Shown: positions 1 through 9,025 of the stretch, in pieces
Numbering within the stretch: the first letter of the stretch is position 1
Layout of the letters: each line of letters opens with the position of its first letter
DNA from: Microbacterium salitolerans
GTDB lineage: Bacteria; Actinomycetota; Actinomycetes; Actinomycetales; Microbacteriaceae
Assembly: GCF_019720895.1 (NCBI RefSeq)
Contig: NZ_JAHKSH010000002.1
Span: 310,001 to 374,000, forward strand
Direction of reading: 5' to 3'
Length of the DNA: 64,000 nt
Notes under the pieces: model-generated
What the model saw: only the letters and a program-made list of their open reading frames with translations
What the model was told of the DNA's origin: nothing
The model's database searches: none
Position numbers and translations under genes: made by a program

Positions 1-2408
1 AGCGTCGCGGCCCACTCGTCCTCGTACCCCTCGACGTGCTTCGCCATGGCGGCGTCGAGGTCGGCGCAGAGTCCGAGCGAGTCGTCGAAGATCACCTCGC
101 GCAGGCCGTCGATGCCGCCGTCGAGGTCAGCGAACCATGGGGCCGTGCGCTGCAGGCGGTCGGCCGTGCGGATGTAGTACATGAAGAAGCGGTCGATCGC
201 CTGGATGAGCTCGTCATCGCCGAGGCCCTCCGCGAGCAGCTCGGCGTGGCGCGGGGTGAAGCCGCCGTTGCCCCCGACGTAGAGGTTCCAGCCGTTCTCC
301 GTGGCGATGATGCCCGCGTCCTTGCCCCGGGCCTCGGCGCATTCTCGCGCGCACCCCGAGACGCCGAGCTTCAGCTTGTGCGGCGCCCGCAGGCCGCGAT
401 AGCGCAGCTCGAGCTTCACGGCCATGCCGACGGCGTCGAGCACCCCGTACCGGCACCACGTGGATCCGACGCACGACTTCACGGTGCGCAGCGACTTGCC
501 ATACGCCTGCCCCGACTCGAATCCGGCATCGACGAGGCGCTTCCAGATCTGGGGAAGCTGCTCGAGCCGGGCGCCGAACATGTCGATGCGCTGTCCGCCC
601 GTGAGCTTCGTGTAGAGGCCGAACTCCTGGGCGACCTCGCCGATCACGATGAGCCCCGCCGGCGTCACCTCGCCGCCGGCCATACGCGGCACGACCGAGT
701 ACGAGCCGTCCTTCTGCATGTTGGCCATGACGTGGTCATTCGTATCCTGCAGCGTCGCCGTCTCGCCGTCGAGGACGTGCTCGCCGACGAGGCCCGAGAG
801 GATGCTCGCGATGGTCGGCTTGCAGACGTCGCACCCGCGCCCGCGGCCGAACCGGGCCACGATCGTGCTGAAGGTCGTGAGCTCCGAGACGGCGATCGCG
901 TCGAACAGCTGCCGACGCGACATGTCGAAGTGCTCGCACAGCGCGTTCGAGACGGTCTTCCCGAGCGCCGACAGCTCCGTGCCGACGATCTTCTTGACGG
1001 CGACGAAGCAGGATCCGCAGGTCGCGCCCGCCCGCGTGCAGGCTTTGACCTCGCCCGCATCGGCGCACCCGTCCTCGTGAACGGCCTCCCGGATCCGGCC
1101 CGCCGTCACGCTGGAACAGGAGCACACGATCGCGTCGTCGGGAAGATCGCCTGTGGGAGCCTCGACGCCGCCCTGCGGCAGGAGATAGGCCGCCGGATCA
1201 CCTCCGAGCGGTCTGCCGACGAGCGGGCGGAGCGCGCCGTACGCGGAGGCGTCGCCGATGAGGATGCCGCCGAGCAGAGTCGTCGCGTCGTCGCTCAGCA
1301 CGAGCTTCTTGTAGACGCCGCCGACCGGGTCGGTGTAGACGACGTCGAGGGCATCAGGGGAGGCGGCCATCGCGTCGCCGAAGCTCGCGACGTCGACGCC
1401 GGACAGCTTGAGCTTCGTCGACTCGTCGAAGCCCGGGAACGTCGCCTCGCCGCCGAGGAGCCGATCGGCCGCGACCTCGGCCATCGCGTAGCCGGGAGCG
1501 ACCAGGCCGACGCAGCGCCCTTCGAAGCTCGCGACCTCGCCGATCGCGAGGATCGACGGATCCGTCGTGCGGCAGGTCTCGTCGATCCGCACGCCCCCGG
1601 TCGGCGCGCAGTCGATCGATGCCGCGCGGGCGAGTGCGTCGTGGGGGCGGACGCCCACGGTGAAGATGACGACGTCGGCGGACTCGTAGGAGCCGTCGCG
1701 GAACTCGAGGCCCGCGACCTGGCCCGTCCGATCCGGATCGAGCCGGGTCGTGCGCGACTCCGTGCGCACGCCGATGCCGCGCTGCGAGATGAGGCGTCCG
1801 AGCACCTCGCCGCCGGCGCGATCGATCTGCGCCGACATCAGGTGCGTCCCCGAGTGCACGACCGTGCAGGCGACGTCGAGCCCCTGCAGGGCGCCCGCGG
1901 CCTCGAGCCCGAGGAGTCCGCCGCCCACGACCCGTCCGATGAGCTCGCGCCCGAGCTCGGCGCGTCGGCGCGCGACGAAGGCGCTGAGGCCCTCGAGGTC
2001 GTCGATCGTGCGGTACACGAAGCAGCCGGGCAGCTCGGCGCCGTCGACCGCGGGGCGCGCGGCGTACGATCCCGTCGCCAGTACGAGCGCGTCATACGCG
2101 ATCTCGGTGCGCGAGGCGGTGTGCACGGTCCTGCGCCGACGATCGATGCTCGTCACGGGGTCTCCCGGCAGGAGGGTGACACGGGGATCATCGAACGGGG
2201 CGCGATCGAGCACGAGGTCGTCGGGAGCCGCTCCCGCGAAGAAGCTCGTGAGTCCCACGCGGTCGTACGGAAGGCGCCTCTCGTCGCCGATGACGGTGAT
2301 CCGCAGGGGTCCCGTGTCGCGGCTCACGACGCTCTCGACGAAGCGATGCGCCGCCATTCCCGCGCCCACGACGACGACGTGTCCGATGTGCGGTGTGTCG
2401 GTGCTCAT
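1..2408 (-). CDS. nirB: Nitrite reductase [NAD(P)H] large subunit, C-terminus cut by window edge
   Basis: Cytoplasmic siroheme enzyme that reduces nitrite to ammonium with NAD(P)H. The 802 visible residues run from the ATG through an FAD/NAD oxidoreductase half (about 1-420, with a GxGxxA dinucleotide fold at the N-terminus), a BFD-like [2Fe-2S] region (Cys429, Cys431, then further paired cysteines) and the nitrite/sulfite reductase half. The siroheme/[4Fe-4S] cysteines are C646-x5-C652 and C686-x3-C690. Full-length members are slightly longer, so only a short C-terminal tail is missing. An AGGAG ribosome site precedes the ATG. The small subunit nirD would be expected just beyond the left edge. 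Assimilatory versus detoxifying role cannot be told from here. Confidence 0.95.
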   Translation of the reverse strand, partial: MSTDTPHIGHVVVVGAGMAAHRFVESVVSRDTGPLRITVIGDERRLPYDRVGLTSFFAGAAPDDLVLDRAPFDDPRVTLLPGDPVTSIDRRRRTVHTASRTEIAYDALVLATGSYAARPAVDGAELPGCFVYRTIDDLEGLSAFVARRRAELGRELIGRVVGGGLLGLEAAGALQGLDVACTVVHSGTHLMSAQIDRAGGEVLGRLISQRGIGVRTESRTTRLDPDRTGQVAGLEFRDGSYESADVVIFTVGVRPHDALARAASIDCAPTGGVRIDETCRTTDPSILAIGEVASFEGRCVGLVAPGYAMAEVAADRLLGGEATFPGFDESTKLKLSGVDVASFGDAMAASPDALDVVYTDPVGGVYKKLVLSDDATTLLGGILIGDASAYGALRPLVGRPLGGDPAAYLLPQGGVEAPTGDLPDDAIVCSCSSVTAGRIREAVHEDGCADAGEVKACTRAGATCGSCFVAVKKIVGTELSALGKTVSNALCEHFDMSRRQLFDAIAVSELTTFSTIVARFGRGRGCDVCKPTIASILSGLVGEHVLDGETATLQDTNDHVMANMQKDGSYSVVPRMAGGEVTPAGLIVIGEVAQEFGLYTKLTGGQRIDMFGARLEQLPQIWKRLVDAGFESGQAYGKSLRTVKSCVGSTWCRYGVLDAVGMAVKLELRYRGLRAPHKLKLGVSGCARECAEARGKDAGIIATENGWNLYVGGNGGFTPRHAELLAEGLGDDELIQAIDRFFMYYIRTADRLQRTAPWFADLDGGIDGLREVIFDDSLGLCADLDAAMAKHVEGYEDEWAAT

Positions 2409-2462
2409 GCTCGGCTCCTGCCTGGCTGCGGATCGCTGGTGCGGCCACGTTAGGAACGGGGT

Positions 2463-2493
2463 GTTTCCCCGCGAGGAGCCCCGGCGTTTCCCC
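2463..2493. repeat. Direct repeat GTTTCCCC upstream of nirB
   Basis: GTTTCCCC occurs at 2463-2470 and 2486-2493, 23 bp apart, in the nirB upstream region. On the coding (minus) strand it reads GGGGAAAC. GAAAC is one half of an actinobacterial GlnR box, but the GTnAC partner half at the right spacing is not present, so an operator role is only a suggestion. Confidence 0.2.
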
Positions 2494-2501
2494 CGACGAA
2501 A

Positions 2502-2540
2502 AGAACCCTCACAACCGCGGGGTGCGGATGTGAGGGTTCT
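2502..2540 (-). terminator. Terminator after map
   Basis: A perfect 12-bp stem (2502-2513 with 2529-2540) and a 15-nt loop. On the minus strand the stem is followed by TTTCGTC, so a short U-tract continues from the stem. It lies 25 nt past the map stop codon and before the nirB promoter region. Confidence 0.75.
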
Positions 2541-2564
2541 GAGACGTGCGGGGCGCGGTGCCGA

Positions 2565-3347
2565 TCAGGTGGCGAGGACGCTCCGATCGGTGAGCACGAG
2601 GGGGCCGTCCTCGGTGATCGCGATGGTGTGCTCACTGTGCGCGCCGCGGGATCCGTCGGCGCTGCTCAGCGTCCAGCCGTCGCGCTCCTCCGTGATGAGC
2701 TGGTCGGTCGTCTGCAGGAACCACGGCTCGATCGCGACGACGAGACCCGGCTTGAGCGGGAACCCGCGGCCGGCGCGTCCGTTGTTGGGGATGTGCGGGT
2801 CGCCGTGCATCGTGCGGCCGACGCCGTGTCCGCCGAAGTCGGTGTTGATCGTCAGGCCTTCCGCGTGTGCGACGTCGGCGATCGCTGCCGAGATGTCGCC
2901 GACGCGTCCGCCGGGCTGCGCGGCCCGGATGCCGGCGGCGAGGGCGCGCTCCGTCGTGTCGATGAGGCGGAGGTCCTCGTCGCGCGGCGTGCCGACGACG
3001 AACGAGACCGCCGAGTCGGCAACCCAGCCGTTCACCGAGACGGCGAAGTCGAGCGTGACGAGGTCGCCGTCCTTGAGGGCGTAGTCGAACGGGCGCCCAT
3101 GCAGGACGGACTCGTTGATCGATGTGCAGATGACCCGTCCGAACGGGCCGGATCCGAACGACGGCGCGTAGTCGAGGTAGCACGACGTCGCACCCGCCTG
3201 GTTGATGAGGTCGTGTGCCCAGCGATCGATCGTCAGGAGGTTGGTGCCGACCTTCGTCCGGTCGCGGAGCGTCTGGAGGGTCTCGGCGACGAACCGGCCC
3301 GCCGGCCTCATCTCGTCCATCTCGGCCGGTGTGCGCAGTTCGATCAT
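2565..3347 (-). CDS. map: Type I methionyl aminopeptidase
   Basis: Removes the initiator methionine from nascent proteins; metal-dependent, cytoplasmic. The 260-residue length fits the short type I form without an N-terminal extension. All five metal-ligand motifs are visible: Asp in TLDFAV, Asp in ADSAVSF, His in GHGVGRTMH, Glu in AIEPWF and Glu in SEHTIAI. The ATG at 3347 is chosen because GAAAGGA lies at good distance upstream; the frame stays open further upstream but without a family match. It is monocistronic with its own terminator. Actinobacteria often carry a second copy; this one is away from the secY-adk cluster. Confidence 0.95.
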   Translation of the reverse strand: MIELRTPAEMDEMRPAGRFVAETLQTLRDRTKVGTNLLTIDRWAHDLINQAGATSCYLDYAPSFGSGPFGRVICTSINESVLHGRPFDYALKDGDLVTLDFAVSVNGWVADSAVSFVVGTPRDEDLRLIDTTERALAAGIRAAQPGGRVGDISAAIADVAHAEGLTINTDFGGHGVGRTMHGDPHIPNNGRAGRGFPLKPGLVVAIEPWFLQTTDQLITEERDGWTLSSADGSRGAHSEHTIAITEDGPLVLTDRSVLAT

Positions 3348-3435
3348 GAGAGTCCTTTCGCGTGTGAATTCATTGTCCCGCATGTGTCCGCGCGGGGGCT
3401 GAGCCCTCGCGTCTCCGCGCCACTCGCGGATGTGG

Positions 3436-3601
3436 CAGAATGGACGTTCGTGCCTTGACTGGCGCGCCTGTCGGCGCGCACGGTTTCGCCTCTGCCGCAG
3501 GGGAGTCGAGGATCCGCCCATCATGGCGATCTCAAGAGCACGCGCGATCTCCTGACTATCTCACGCAGGCGACCTGGGGCGTCTGCAGGAAGCGATTCAT
3601 C
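3436..3601 (+). promoter_or_regulatory. rplS promoter and leader
   Basis: A -10-like box CAGAAT (3436-3441, in the context TGTGGCAGAAT) is followed by a leader of about 150 nt before rplS. The leader contains a perfect 7-bp hairpin with a 4-nt loop (3462-3468 with 3473-3479). A long structured leader in front of a ribosomal protein gene suggests autoregulation or attenuation; no known motif was matched. Confidence 0.35.
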
Positions 3602-3952
3602 ATGAACATCATCGATGCCGTCGACGCAGCTTCGCTGCGCACCGACATCCCCGAGTTCGGCCCCGGCGACACCGTGAAGGTGCACGTCAACATCACCGAG
3701 GGCAGCCGCTCGCGTGTCCAGGTCTTCCAGGGCGTCGTCATCGGTCGCCAGGGCGACGGCGTGCGCGAGACCTTCACGGTCCGCAAGATCAGCTTCCAGG
3801 TGGGCGTCGAGCGCGTGTTCCCCGTGCACTCGCCGATCATCGACAAGATCGAGCGAGTCTCGCGCGGTGACGTGCGTCGCGCGAAGCTCTACTACCTGCG
3901 CGAGCTGCGCGGCAAGAAGGCGAAGATCCGCGAGAAGCGCGACAACGCCTGA
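3602..3952 (+). CDS. rplS: 50S ribosomal protein L19
   Basis: L19 sits at the 30S-50S interface of the ribosome. The 116-residue product has the family core: the motif [13 protein letters not shown] near residue 22, [10 protein letters not shown] near 40, and the basic C-terminal [17 protein letters not shown]. The ATG follows AGGAAG at the usual distance; an in-frame upstream extension from 3440 has no family match. It heads the rplS-lepB-rnhB block seen across Actinobacteria. Confidence 0.97.
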   Translation: MNIIDAVDAASLRTDIPEFGPGDTVKVHVNITEGSRSRVQVFQGVVIGRQGDGVRETFTVRKISFQVGVERVFPVHSPIIDKIERVSRGDVRRAKLYYLRELRGKKAKIREKRDNA

Positions 3953-4029
3953 TCGCCGATCACGCCGCTTCGGAACGCCCCGCGACCACCTCGTCGTGGG
4001 GCGTTCCGCGTATGGGATCCTGAAGAGTG

Positions 4030-4764
4030 ATGACAACCGAACCAGCGCCGTCTGAGTCCCGCAGCACATCCCGGGGCCGCGGCATTCTGACCTTCCTCCG
4101 CGACGTCGTCGTGATCGTCGCCGTCGCCGTCGTCGTCTCGGTACTCATCAAGGCCTTCGTCGTGCGGTCGTTCTACATCCCCTCCGCATCGATGGAGGAG
4201 ACGCTCATGACGGGGGACAGGATCCTCGTCGACGAGCTGACGGTCGACTGGACGGGCTACGAGCGCGGCGACGTCGTCGTGTTCCGGGACCCGGGCGGCT
4301 GGCTCGACGGTGCGGCGGCCGAGGGGCCGGGCGGCATCGCGGGCGCCGTCGACTGGATCCTCACGGGGGTGGGCATCTCCGCGTCGGATTCGGAGAATCA
4401 CCTCGTGAAGCGCGTGATCGGGCTGCCGGGCGACCACGTCGTGTGCTGCAACTCCGTCGGCCAGCTCGAGGTCAACGGCGTGGGCGTCGACGAACTCGAC
4501 TACCTGAATCTCCCCGAGGGCTCCACGCTCGCGTCGAACATGGATTTCGACGTCACGGTGCCCGACGGCGCCGTCTGGGTGATGGGAGACAATCGCAATC
4601 GTTCGCAGGATTCGCGCTATCACAACGAGCAGCCCGGCGGCGGGTTCGTCCCGCTCGACGACGTCGTGGGCCGCGTCGTCCTGCGCACGTGGCCGCTCTC
4701 GCACTTCGGGCCGCTCGAGAGCGGGCCCGACGCGTTCACCGGCGTCGCGGATCCTGCCTCATGA
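4030..4764 (+). CDS. lepB: Signal peptidase I
   Basis: Membrane-bound Ser/Lys protease that cleaves signal peptides from exported proteins. One membrane segment lies at about residues 20-42, followed by the catalytic Ser54 in IPSASME, the Lys127 general base in HLVKRVIGLPGD, and the family box MGDNRNRSQDSR. The 244-residue length is typical of actinobacterial enzymes. A GTG codon directly before the ATG (4027) is an equally possible start. The stop overlaps the rnhB start as ATGA, so the two are translationally coupled. Confidence 0.95.
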   Translation: MTTEPAPSESRSTSRGRGILTFLRDVVVIVAVAVVVSVLIKAFVVRSFYIPSASMEETLMTGDRILVDELTVDWTGYERGDVVVFRDPGGWLDGAAAEGPGGIAGAVDWILTGVGISASDSENHLVKRVIGLPGDHVVCCNSVGQLEVNGVGVDELDYLNLPEGSTLASNMDFDVTVPDGAVWVMGDNRNRSQDSRYHNEQPGGGFVPLDDVVGRVVLRTWPLSHFGPLESGPDAFTGVADPAS

Positions 4765-5429
4765 CTCCCGTGTCTCCGACACTCGACCTCGAACGCCGCC
4801 TCCTGGCCGAGACGCCGCTGCTGTTCGGCCTCGACGAGGTCGGCCGCGGCGCCCTGGCGGGCCCCGTCGCCGTCGGCGCATCGGTGATCGATGCGGACAC
4901 GGCGGCCGCCGAGATCCCGGAGGGGCTGCGCGACTCCAAGCTCGTCAGCGAGAAGAGGCGTCCCGTGGTCGCGGAGCGGGCCGCCGCGTGGGTGCGTGCG
5001 ACGTCGATCGGCTGGGCGACTCCCGGCGAGGTCGACGAAGTCGGGATCATCGGCGCCCTGGGCATCGCCGCCACCCGTGCGCTCGTGAGTCTCGGCCGCG
5101 CGGGATACGACCCGGCGGCCGGCATCGTCCTGCTCGACGGCAACCACGACTACGTCTCGCACGCGGCGCGGAGCGAGGCCGGCCGGCTCGACGTGCGGGC
5201 CGTCGTCAAGGGAGACCGCGACCGGGCGTCGATCTCGGCTGCCTCGATCGCGGCGAAGGTGGCACGCGACGCACTGATGGTCGATCTGCACACCGCTCAC
5301 GAGGAGTACGCGTGGGACCGGAACAAGGGTTACGCGAGCGCGGCGCACCGGGCAGCGATCTCCGCGCACGGTCTCACACCGCAGCATCGCCGATCATGGG
5401 CCATCGCGCCCGCACCCGAACTGTTCTGA
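4761..5429 (+). CDS. rnhB: Ribonuclease HII
   Basis: Cuts the RNA strand of RNA-DNA hybrids and starts removal of single misincorporated ribonucleotides. The acidic active site is visible: Asp-Glu in GLDEVGRGALAGP near the N-terminus, Asp in LLDGNHDYV, and Asp in KGDRDRASISAASIAAKVARD. The length is 222 residues. The start overlaps the lepB stop by 4 nt. Confidence 0.95.
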   Translation: MTPVSPTLDLERRLLAETPLLFGLDEVGRGALAGPVAVGASVIDADTAAAEIPEGLRDSKLVSEKRRPVVAERAAAWVRATSIGWATPGEVDEVGIIGALGIAATRALVSLGRAGYDPAAGIVLLDGNHDYVSHAARSEAGRLDVRAVVKGDRDRASISAASIAAKVARDALMVDLHTAHEEYAWDRNKGYASAAHRAAISAHGLTPQHRRSWAIAPAPELF

Positions 5430-5447
5430 CGCCCGCGTTCGTATCCG

Positions 5448-5453
5448 TAGGAT
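5448..5453 (+). promoter_or_regulatory. -10 box before DUF2469 gene
   Basis: TAGGAT ends 9 nt before the ATG at 5463 (3 nt before an alternative GTG at 5457), so the mRNA leader would be only a few nucleotides or absent. Confidence 0.45.
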
Positions 5454-5462
5454 GGAGTGACC

Positions 5463-5789
5463 ATGGATGACGATGTCTTCGACGATTTCGACCGAGAACT
5501 CGAGCTGGCGCTCTACCGCGAGTATCGCGACGTGGTCGGTCAGTTCCAATACGTCATCGAGACGGAGCGCCGCTTCTACCTCGCGAACGAGGTCAGCGTC
5601 GTACGTCACGACACGGAGCACGACTTCTACTTCGAGCTGACGATGCGCGACGTGTGGGTGTGGGACATCTACCGCGCCGACCGATTCGTCACGTCTGTGC
5701 GCGTCCTGACGTTCAAGGACGTCAACATCGAGGAGCTCTCGCGCCGCGATTTCGAGCTGCCGGACGACCTCTCCATCGGCAAGAAGTAG
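5463..5789 (+). CDS. DUF2469 family protein
   Basis: A short (108 aa) acidic protein found next to rnhB in nearly all Actinobacteria; its role is unknown. It has an acidic start followed by LALYREYRDVVGQFQYVIETERRFYL and a tryptophan-rich segment (DVWVWDIYR near 62-70), which are the family's conserved parts. No signal peptide, membrane segment or cysteine is seen. The ATG is chosen over the GTG two codons upstream because GGAG lies before it and a -10 box sits immediately upstream. Confidence 0.85.
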   Translation: MDDDVFDDFDRELELALYREYRDVVGQFQYVIETERRFYLANEVSVVRHDTEHDFYFELTMRDVWVWDIYRADRFVTSVRVLTFKDVNIEELSRRDFELPDDLSIGKK

Positions 5790-5860
5790 CCGACACGCCG
5801 AGCGCTGTCCGGGTGCCCAGCGTGTGCACAACTGCGAGTTCCGCAGATCCTTCCACAGTC

Positions 5861-5878
5861 CCCGCGGAATCTCGCGGG
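5861..5878 (+). terminator. Small hairpin between DUF2469 gene and yraN
   Basis: CCCGCG (5861-5866) pairs with CGCGGG (5873-5878) around a 6-nt loop, with no T-tract after it. It could be a weak terminator or a structure in the yraN upstream region. Confidence 0.25.
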
Positions 5879-5921
5879 CACGGGAGAACGGCGGATCCGG
5901 GGAACCGCCAGCGTGGGGCTC

Positions 5922-6284
5922 ATGCCTCACAACACCACCCTCGGGCGCGCGGGGGAACAGCGCGCCGTCCAGCACCTCGAGTCCCGTGGCTTCTGCGTCG
6001 TCGACCGCAACTGGCGGTGCACGGAGGGCGAGATCGACATCGTCGCGATCGCCGAGGGCATCCTCGCGATCGTCGAAGTCAAGACGCGCACGTCGACGCG
6101 CTACGGGCACCCGCTCGAGGCGCTGGACGAGGCGAAGGTCTCGCGGCTGTGGCGCATCGGGTTCGCGTGGGCGCGCGCTCACGTCGATGTCGCGCGCGGC
6201 CGTGACCTGCGCGTCGACGCCATCTCTGTGTGCGGGCCCGACCCGGCCACGGCAGACCTCGAGCACCTCGCGGGCCTGCGATGA
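5922..6284 (+). CDS. YraN family (UPF0102) nuclease-fold protein
   Basis: A small (120 aa) protein with the restriction-endonuclease-like fold that usually sits near comM/dprA; the biochemical role is unsettled. The N-terminus has the family GRAGEQRAVQHLESRGF, and the putative catalytic residues are in the motif GEIDIVAI followed by IVEVKTRTS (Asp, Glu-x-Lys). ATG 5922 is preferred; an in-frame GTG at 5913 also exists, and CAGCGT ends 7 nt before the ATG as a possible leaderless -10. Its stop overlaps the comM start as ATGA. Confidence 0.85.
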   Translation: MPHNTTLGRAGEQRAVQHLESRGFCVVDRNWRCTEGEIDIVAIAEGILAIVEVKTRTSTRYGHPLEALDEAKVSRLWRIGFAWARAHVDVARGRDLRVDAISVCGPDPATADLEHLAGLR

Positions 6285-7813
6285 TCGTCGTCCGCACCTG
6301 GGCCGTCGCGCTCACGGGGCTCCGCGGCGAGCTCATCGAGGTCGAAGCCGACATCACGCAGCACCGCCCTGATTTCCGCCTCATCGGCATGCCGGATAAA
6401 GCGCTCGCCGAGGCGGTCCGGCGGGTCACGAACGCGAGCGAGAACAGCGGGCTGAAGCTGCCGGACCGCCGGCTGACCGTCAATCTGCTGCCGGCGAGCC
6501 TCCCGAAGCAGGGATCGGGGTTCGACCTCGCCGTCGCGATGGCGGCACTCGCAACCGACGGCCGCGTGGATCCCGAGTCGCTCGCGCGAACGGTCCACAT
6601 CGGCGAGCTCGGCCTCGACGGGCGCATCCGCGCCGTCCCCGGAGTGCTGCCGGCCGTGCTCGCCGCCGTCCGCGCCGGTCGTCCGCGGGTGGTCGTCCCG
6701 CACGAGAATCGCGAGGAGGCCGAGCTGGTCCCCGGCGCGGAGATCATCGCCGCGGAGAACCTCGCCCAGGTGGCGCGCCTGCACGGTGCCGAGCTCGACG
6801 ACATGGTGATCGAGGCGCCGTCGCCTCCCATCGCGCGTGCCATCTCGGAGCCGCGACGAGACGAGTCGCTCGACCTGTCGGATGTCGTGGGCCAGCCGCA
6901 GTCCGTCGACGCGCTCATCGTGGCGGCCGCCGGCGGCCACCACGTGCTGATGTCTGGTCCACCGGGCGCAGGCAAGACCATGCTCGCGCGCCGCATGCCG
7001 GGGATCCTTCCCGTGCTCGATGACGAGGCCGCGCTCGAGGTCGCGTCCATCAGATCGCTCTCGGGCGAGCGCGTCACCGGGCTCACGCGTACGCCGCCGT
7101 TCGAGGCGCCGCACCACTCGGCCACGATGGTGGCACTGGTCGGCGGAGGATCCCGCAAGGCGGCGCCGGGGGCGATCGCGCGGGCCTCCCGGGGCGTGCT
7201 CTTCCTGGATGAGGTGGCAGAGGCGCCGAGGTCGGTTCTCGATGCGCTGCGGCAGCCTCTGGAGCACGGGTCGATCTCGATCCATCGGTCGGGATTCACC
7301 GCGAGCTTTCCCGCACGTTTCCAGCTCGTGCTCGCGATGAACCCGTGCCCGTGCGGCGAGTTCGGCGTCGCGGGCGCCACGTGCACGTGCTCGCCCGCGG
7401 ACGTCCGGCGATATGCGGGAAAGATCTCCGGGCCGCTTCTGGACCGCGTGGACATCGACCTGCGCCTGGAGCGTGTGTCGCGTCTCGGTGAGGAAGGCGG
7501 CTCGACGACGAGCGCACAGGCGCGCGAGACGGTCGTGCAGGCGCGGTCGCGTGCGGCCGAGCGCCTGGCCGACACGCCGTGGCGCACCAACGCGGAGGTG
7601 GGCGGACGGTGGCTGCGAGAAGGACCGCGCGCGCTGCGAGGCGCGGCCCGGCGCACGCTCGACAGCGCGCTTCAGCGCGGACTGCTCACGCTCCGCGCGT
7701 ACGACCGCGTGACGCGCGTGGCCTGGACGATCGCCGACATCGAGGGGCGCGGCACCCCGAACGCCGCCGACGTCGGGCGAGCGCTGTTCCTCAAGAAGGG
7801 GGTCGCGCGATGA
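6281..7813 (+). CDS. YifB/ComM family Mg-chelatase-like AAA+ ATPase
   Basis: A 510-residue protein with an N-terminal ChlI-like subdomain (about 1-180), then an AAA+ domain with Walker A GPPGAGKTML (about 225) and Walker B LFLDEVAE, and a C-terminal Mg-chelatase region. Where studied (ComM of Haemophilus, Vibrio and relatives) this family is a hexameric helicase that aids branch migration during natural transformation. The cysteines in NPCPCGEFG...CTC are a usual family feature. It is coupled by ATGA overlaps to yraN before it and dprA after it, so the three are one transcript. Competence in this organism is not shown. Confidence 0.92.
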   Translation: MIVVRTWAVALTGLRGELIEVEADITQHRPDFRLIGMPDKALAEAVRRVTNASENSGLKLPDRRLTVNLLPASLPKQGSGFDLAVAMAALATDGRVDPESLARTVHIGELGLDGRIRAVPGVLPAVLAAVRAGRPRVVVPHENREEAELVPGAEIIAAENLAQVARLHGAELDDMVIEAPSPPIARAISEPRRDESLDLSDVVGQPQSVDALIVAAAGGHHVLMSGPPGAGKTMLARRMPGILPVLDDEAALEVASIRSLSGERVTGLTRTPPFEAPHHSATMVALVGGGSRKAAPGAIARASRGVLFLDEVAEAPRSVLDALRQPLEHGSISIHRSGFTASFPARFQLVLAMNPCPCGEFGVAGATCTCSPADVRRYAGKISGPLLDRVDIDLRLERVSRLGEEGGSTTSAQARETVVQARSRAAERLADTPWRTNAEVGGRWLREGPRALRGAARRTLDSALQRGLLTLRAYDRVTRVAWTIADIEGRGTPNAADVGRALFLKKGVAR

Positions 7814-8961
7814 GCGGGCGACTCGAGACGGCCGATCTCCTCACCGCCGACGTGCGCGAGGCCGCCGCGAGGTGGCTGGGATCGCGGGACGACGATGCGC
7901 TGGCGCGGATCGCGTGGGCAGTCCTCGTCGAGCCGGGCGACGGGGTCGCGGGCGGAGCGATCGGGCAGCTCGGCGCACGGGACGCGCTCGATCTCGTCGC
8001 GTCGCCCGGCGGGGCCGGCACGACCGTCGCGCAGGCCGTCGAGCGCTGGCGCACACGATGGGATCCGCGGCTCCTGCTGAGCGCGATCGCCGCGGCGGAC
8101 CGCAAGGACATGCGCCTGGTGACGCCATCGTCCGCGGAGTGGCCGCGACCGCTCGACGATCTCGGACCACACGCCCCGGTGGCGCTGTGGGTGCGGGGTG
8201 ACCCCGCACTGCTGCCGAGCAGCCCATCGGTGGGCGTCGTGGGCGCGCGTGCCGTGACTCCGTACGGCGAGCACGCGACCGCCGACATCGTGAACGAGCT
8301 CGCGGAGACCGGTATCGCCATCGTGTCGGGCGCCGCCTACGGTGTCGACGGCATCGCGCACCGGGCGGCTCTGCGCGTCGGCGGGACCACCGTGGCCTTT
8401 CTCGCGGGCGGCGCGGATCGCGTGTACCCGGCCGGGCACGCGAACCTCCTCGCGCAGATCGCGGAGACCGGCGCCGTCGCGGCTGAGTGCGCGCCGGGAA
8501 CGACGCCGACGCGCTGGAGGTTCCTCGCACGGAACCGCCTGATCGCCGCGCTGTCCGACGCCACCCTCATCGTCGAGGCCGGTGCGCGGAGCGGGAGCAT
8601 CAACACGGCCGGCCACGCCGCCGCGCTGGGACGCCCGCTGGGCGCTGTTCCGGGGCCGATCACGAGCTCGACGTCCGCGGGCTGCCATCGCGTGCTGCGC
8701 GAGTACGACGCCACCTGCATCACGGGCGCCGCCGACGTGCGGGAGATGCTGGGCGACGTCGTGGCGGGACGGGCACGGGAATTCGAGTCGACGGAAGCCG
8801 TGCGCGTCGCGGACGCGCTCACTCGTCGCCGCGCTCGTTCAGTTGAGGAGATCGCGCAGCGCAGCGGCATGGCGGTCGATGATGTCGTCGCCGCACTCGG
8901 GATCCTCCTGCTCGAGGGTCGGGCGGCGGAGCGCGCCGACGGGTGGGTGTCGGCCGTGTGA
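7810..8961 (+). CDS. dprA: DNA-processing protein DprA
   Basis: Loads RecA on incoming single-stranded DNA in transformable bacteria; also present in many species not known to be competent. The 383-residue protein has a helical N-terminal region (about 1-110), the Rossmann-like core beginning SVGVVGARAVTPYGE (about 140) with SGAAYGVDGIAHRAAL and VEAGARSGSINTAGHAA, and a winged-helix C-terminus (DALTRRRARSVEEIAQRSGM). Its start overlaps the comM stop by 4 nt. Confidence 0.94.
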   Translation: MSGRLETADLLTADVREAAARWLGSRDDDALARIAWAVLVEPGDGVAGGAIGQLGARDALDLVASPGGAGTTVAQAVERWRTRWDPRLLLSAIAAADRKDMRLVTPSSAEWPRPLDDLGPHAPVALWVRGDPALLPSSPSVGVVGARAVTPYGEHATADIVNELAETGIAIVSGAAYGVDGIAHRAALRVGGTTVAFLAGGADRVYPAGHANLLAQIAETGAVAAECAPGTTPTRWRFLARNRLIAALSDATLIVEAGARSGSINTAGHAAALGRPLGAVPGPITSSTSAGCHRVLREYDATCITGAADVREMLGDVVAGRAREFESTEAVRVADALTRRRARSVEEIAQRSGMAVDDVVAALGILLLEGRAAERADGWVSAV

Positions 8962-9013
8962 CTCATCGGGCGCGCCCTGGCGCGGGATCCGCTCGAGCCT
9001 GCGCATCAGGCGT

Positions 9014-9019
9014 CATGCT
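9014..9019 (+). promoter_or_regulatory. Possible leaderless -10 for xerC
   Basis: CATGCT ends 6 nt before the ATG at 9026, with no purine-rich ribosome site in front of that ATG. The fit to TAnnnT is weaker than for other cases in this window. Confidence 0.35.
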
Positions 9020-9025
9020 GGTGGC

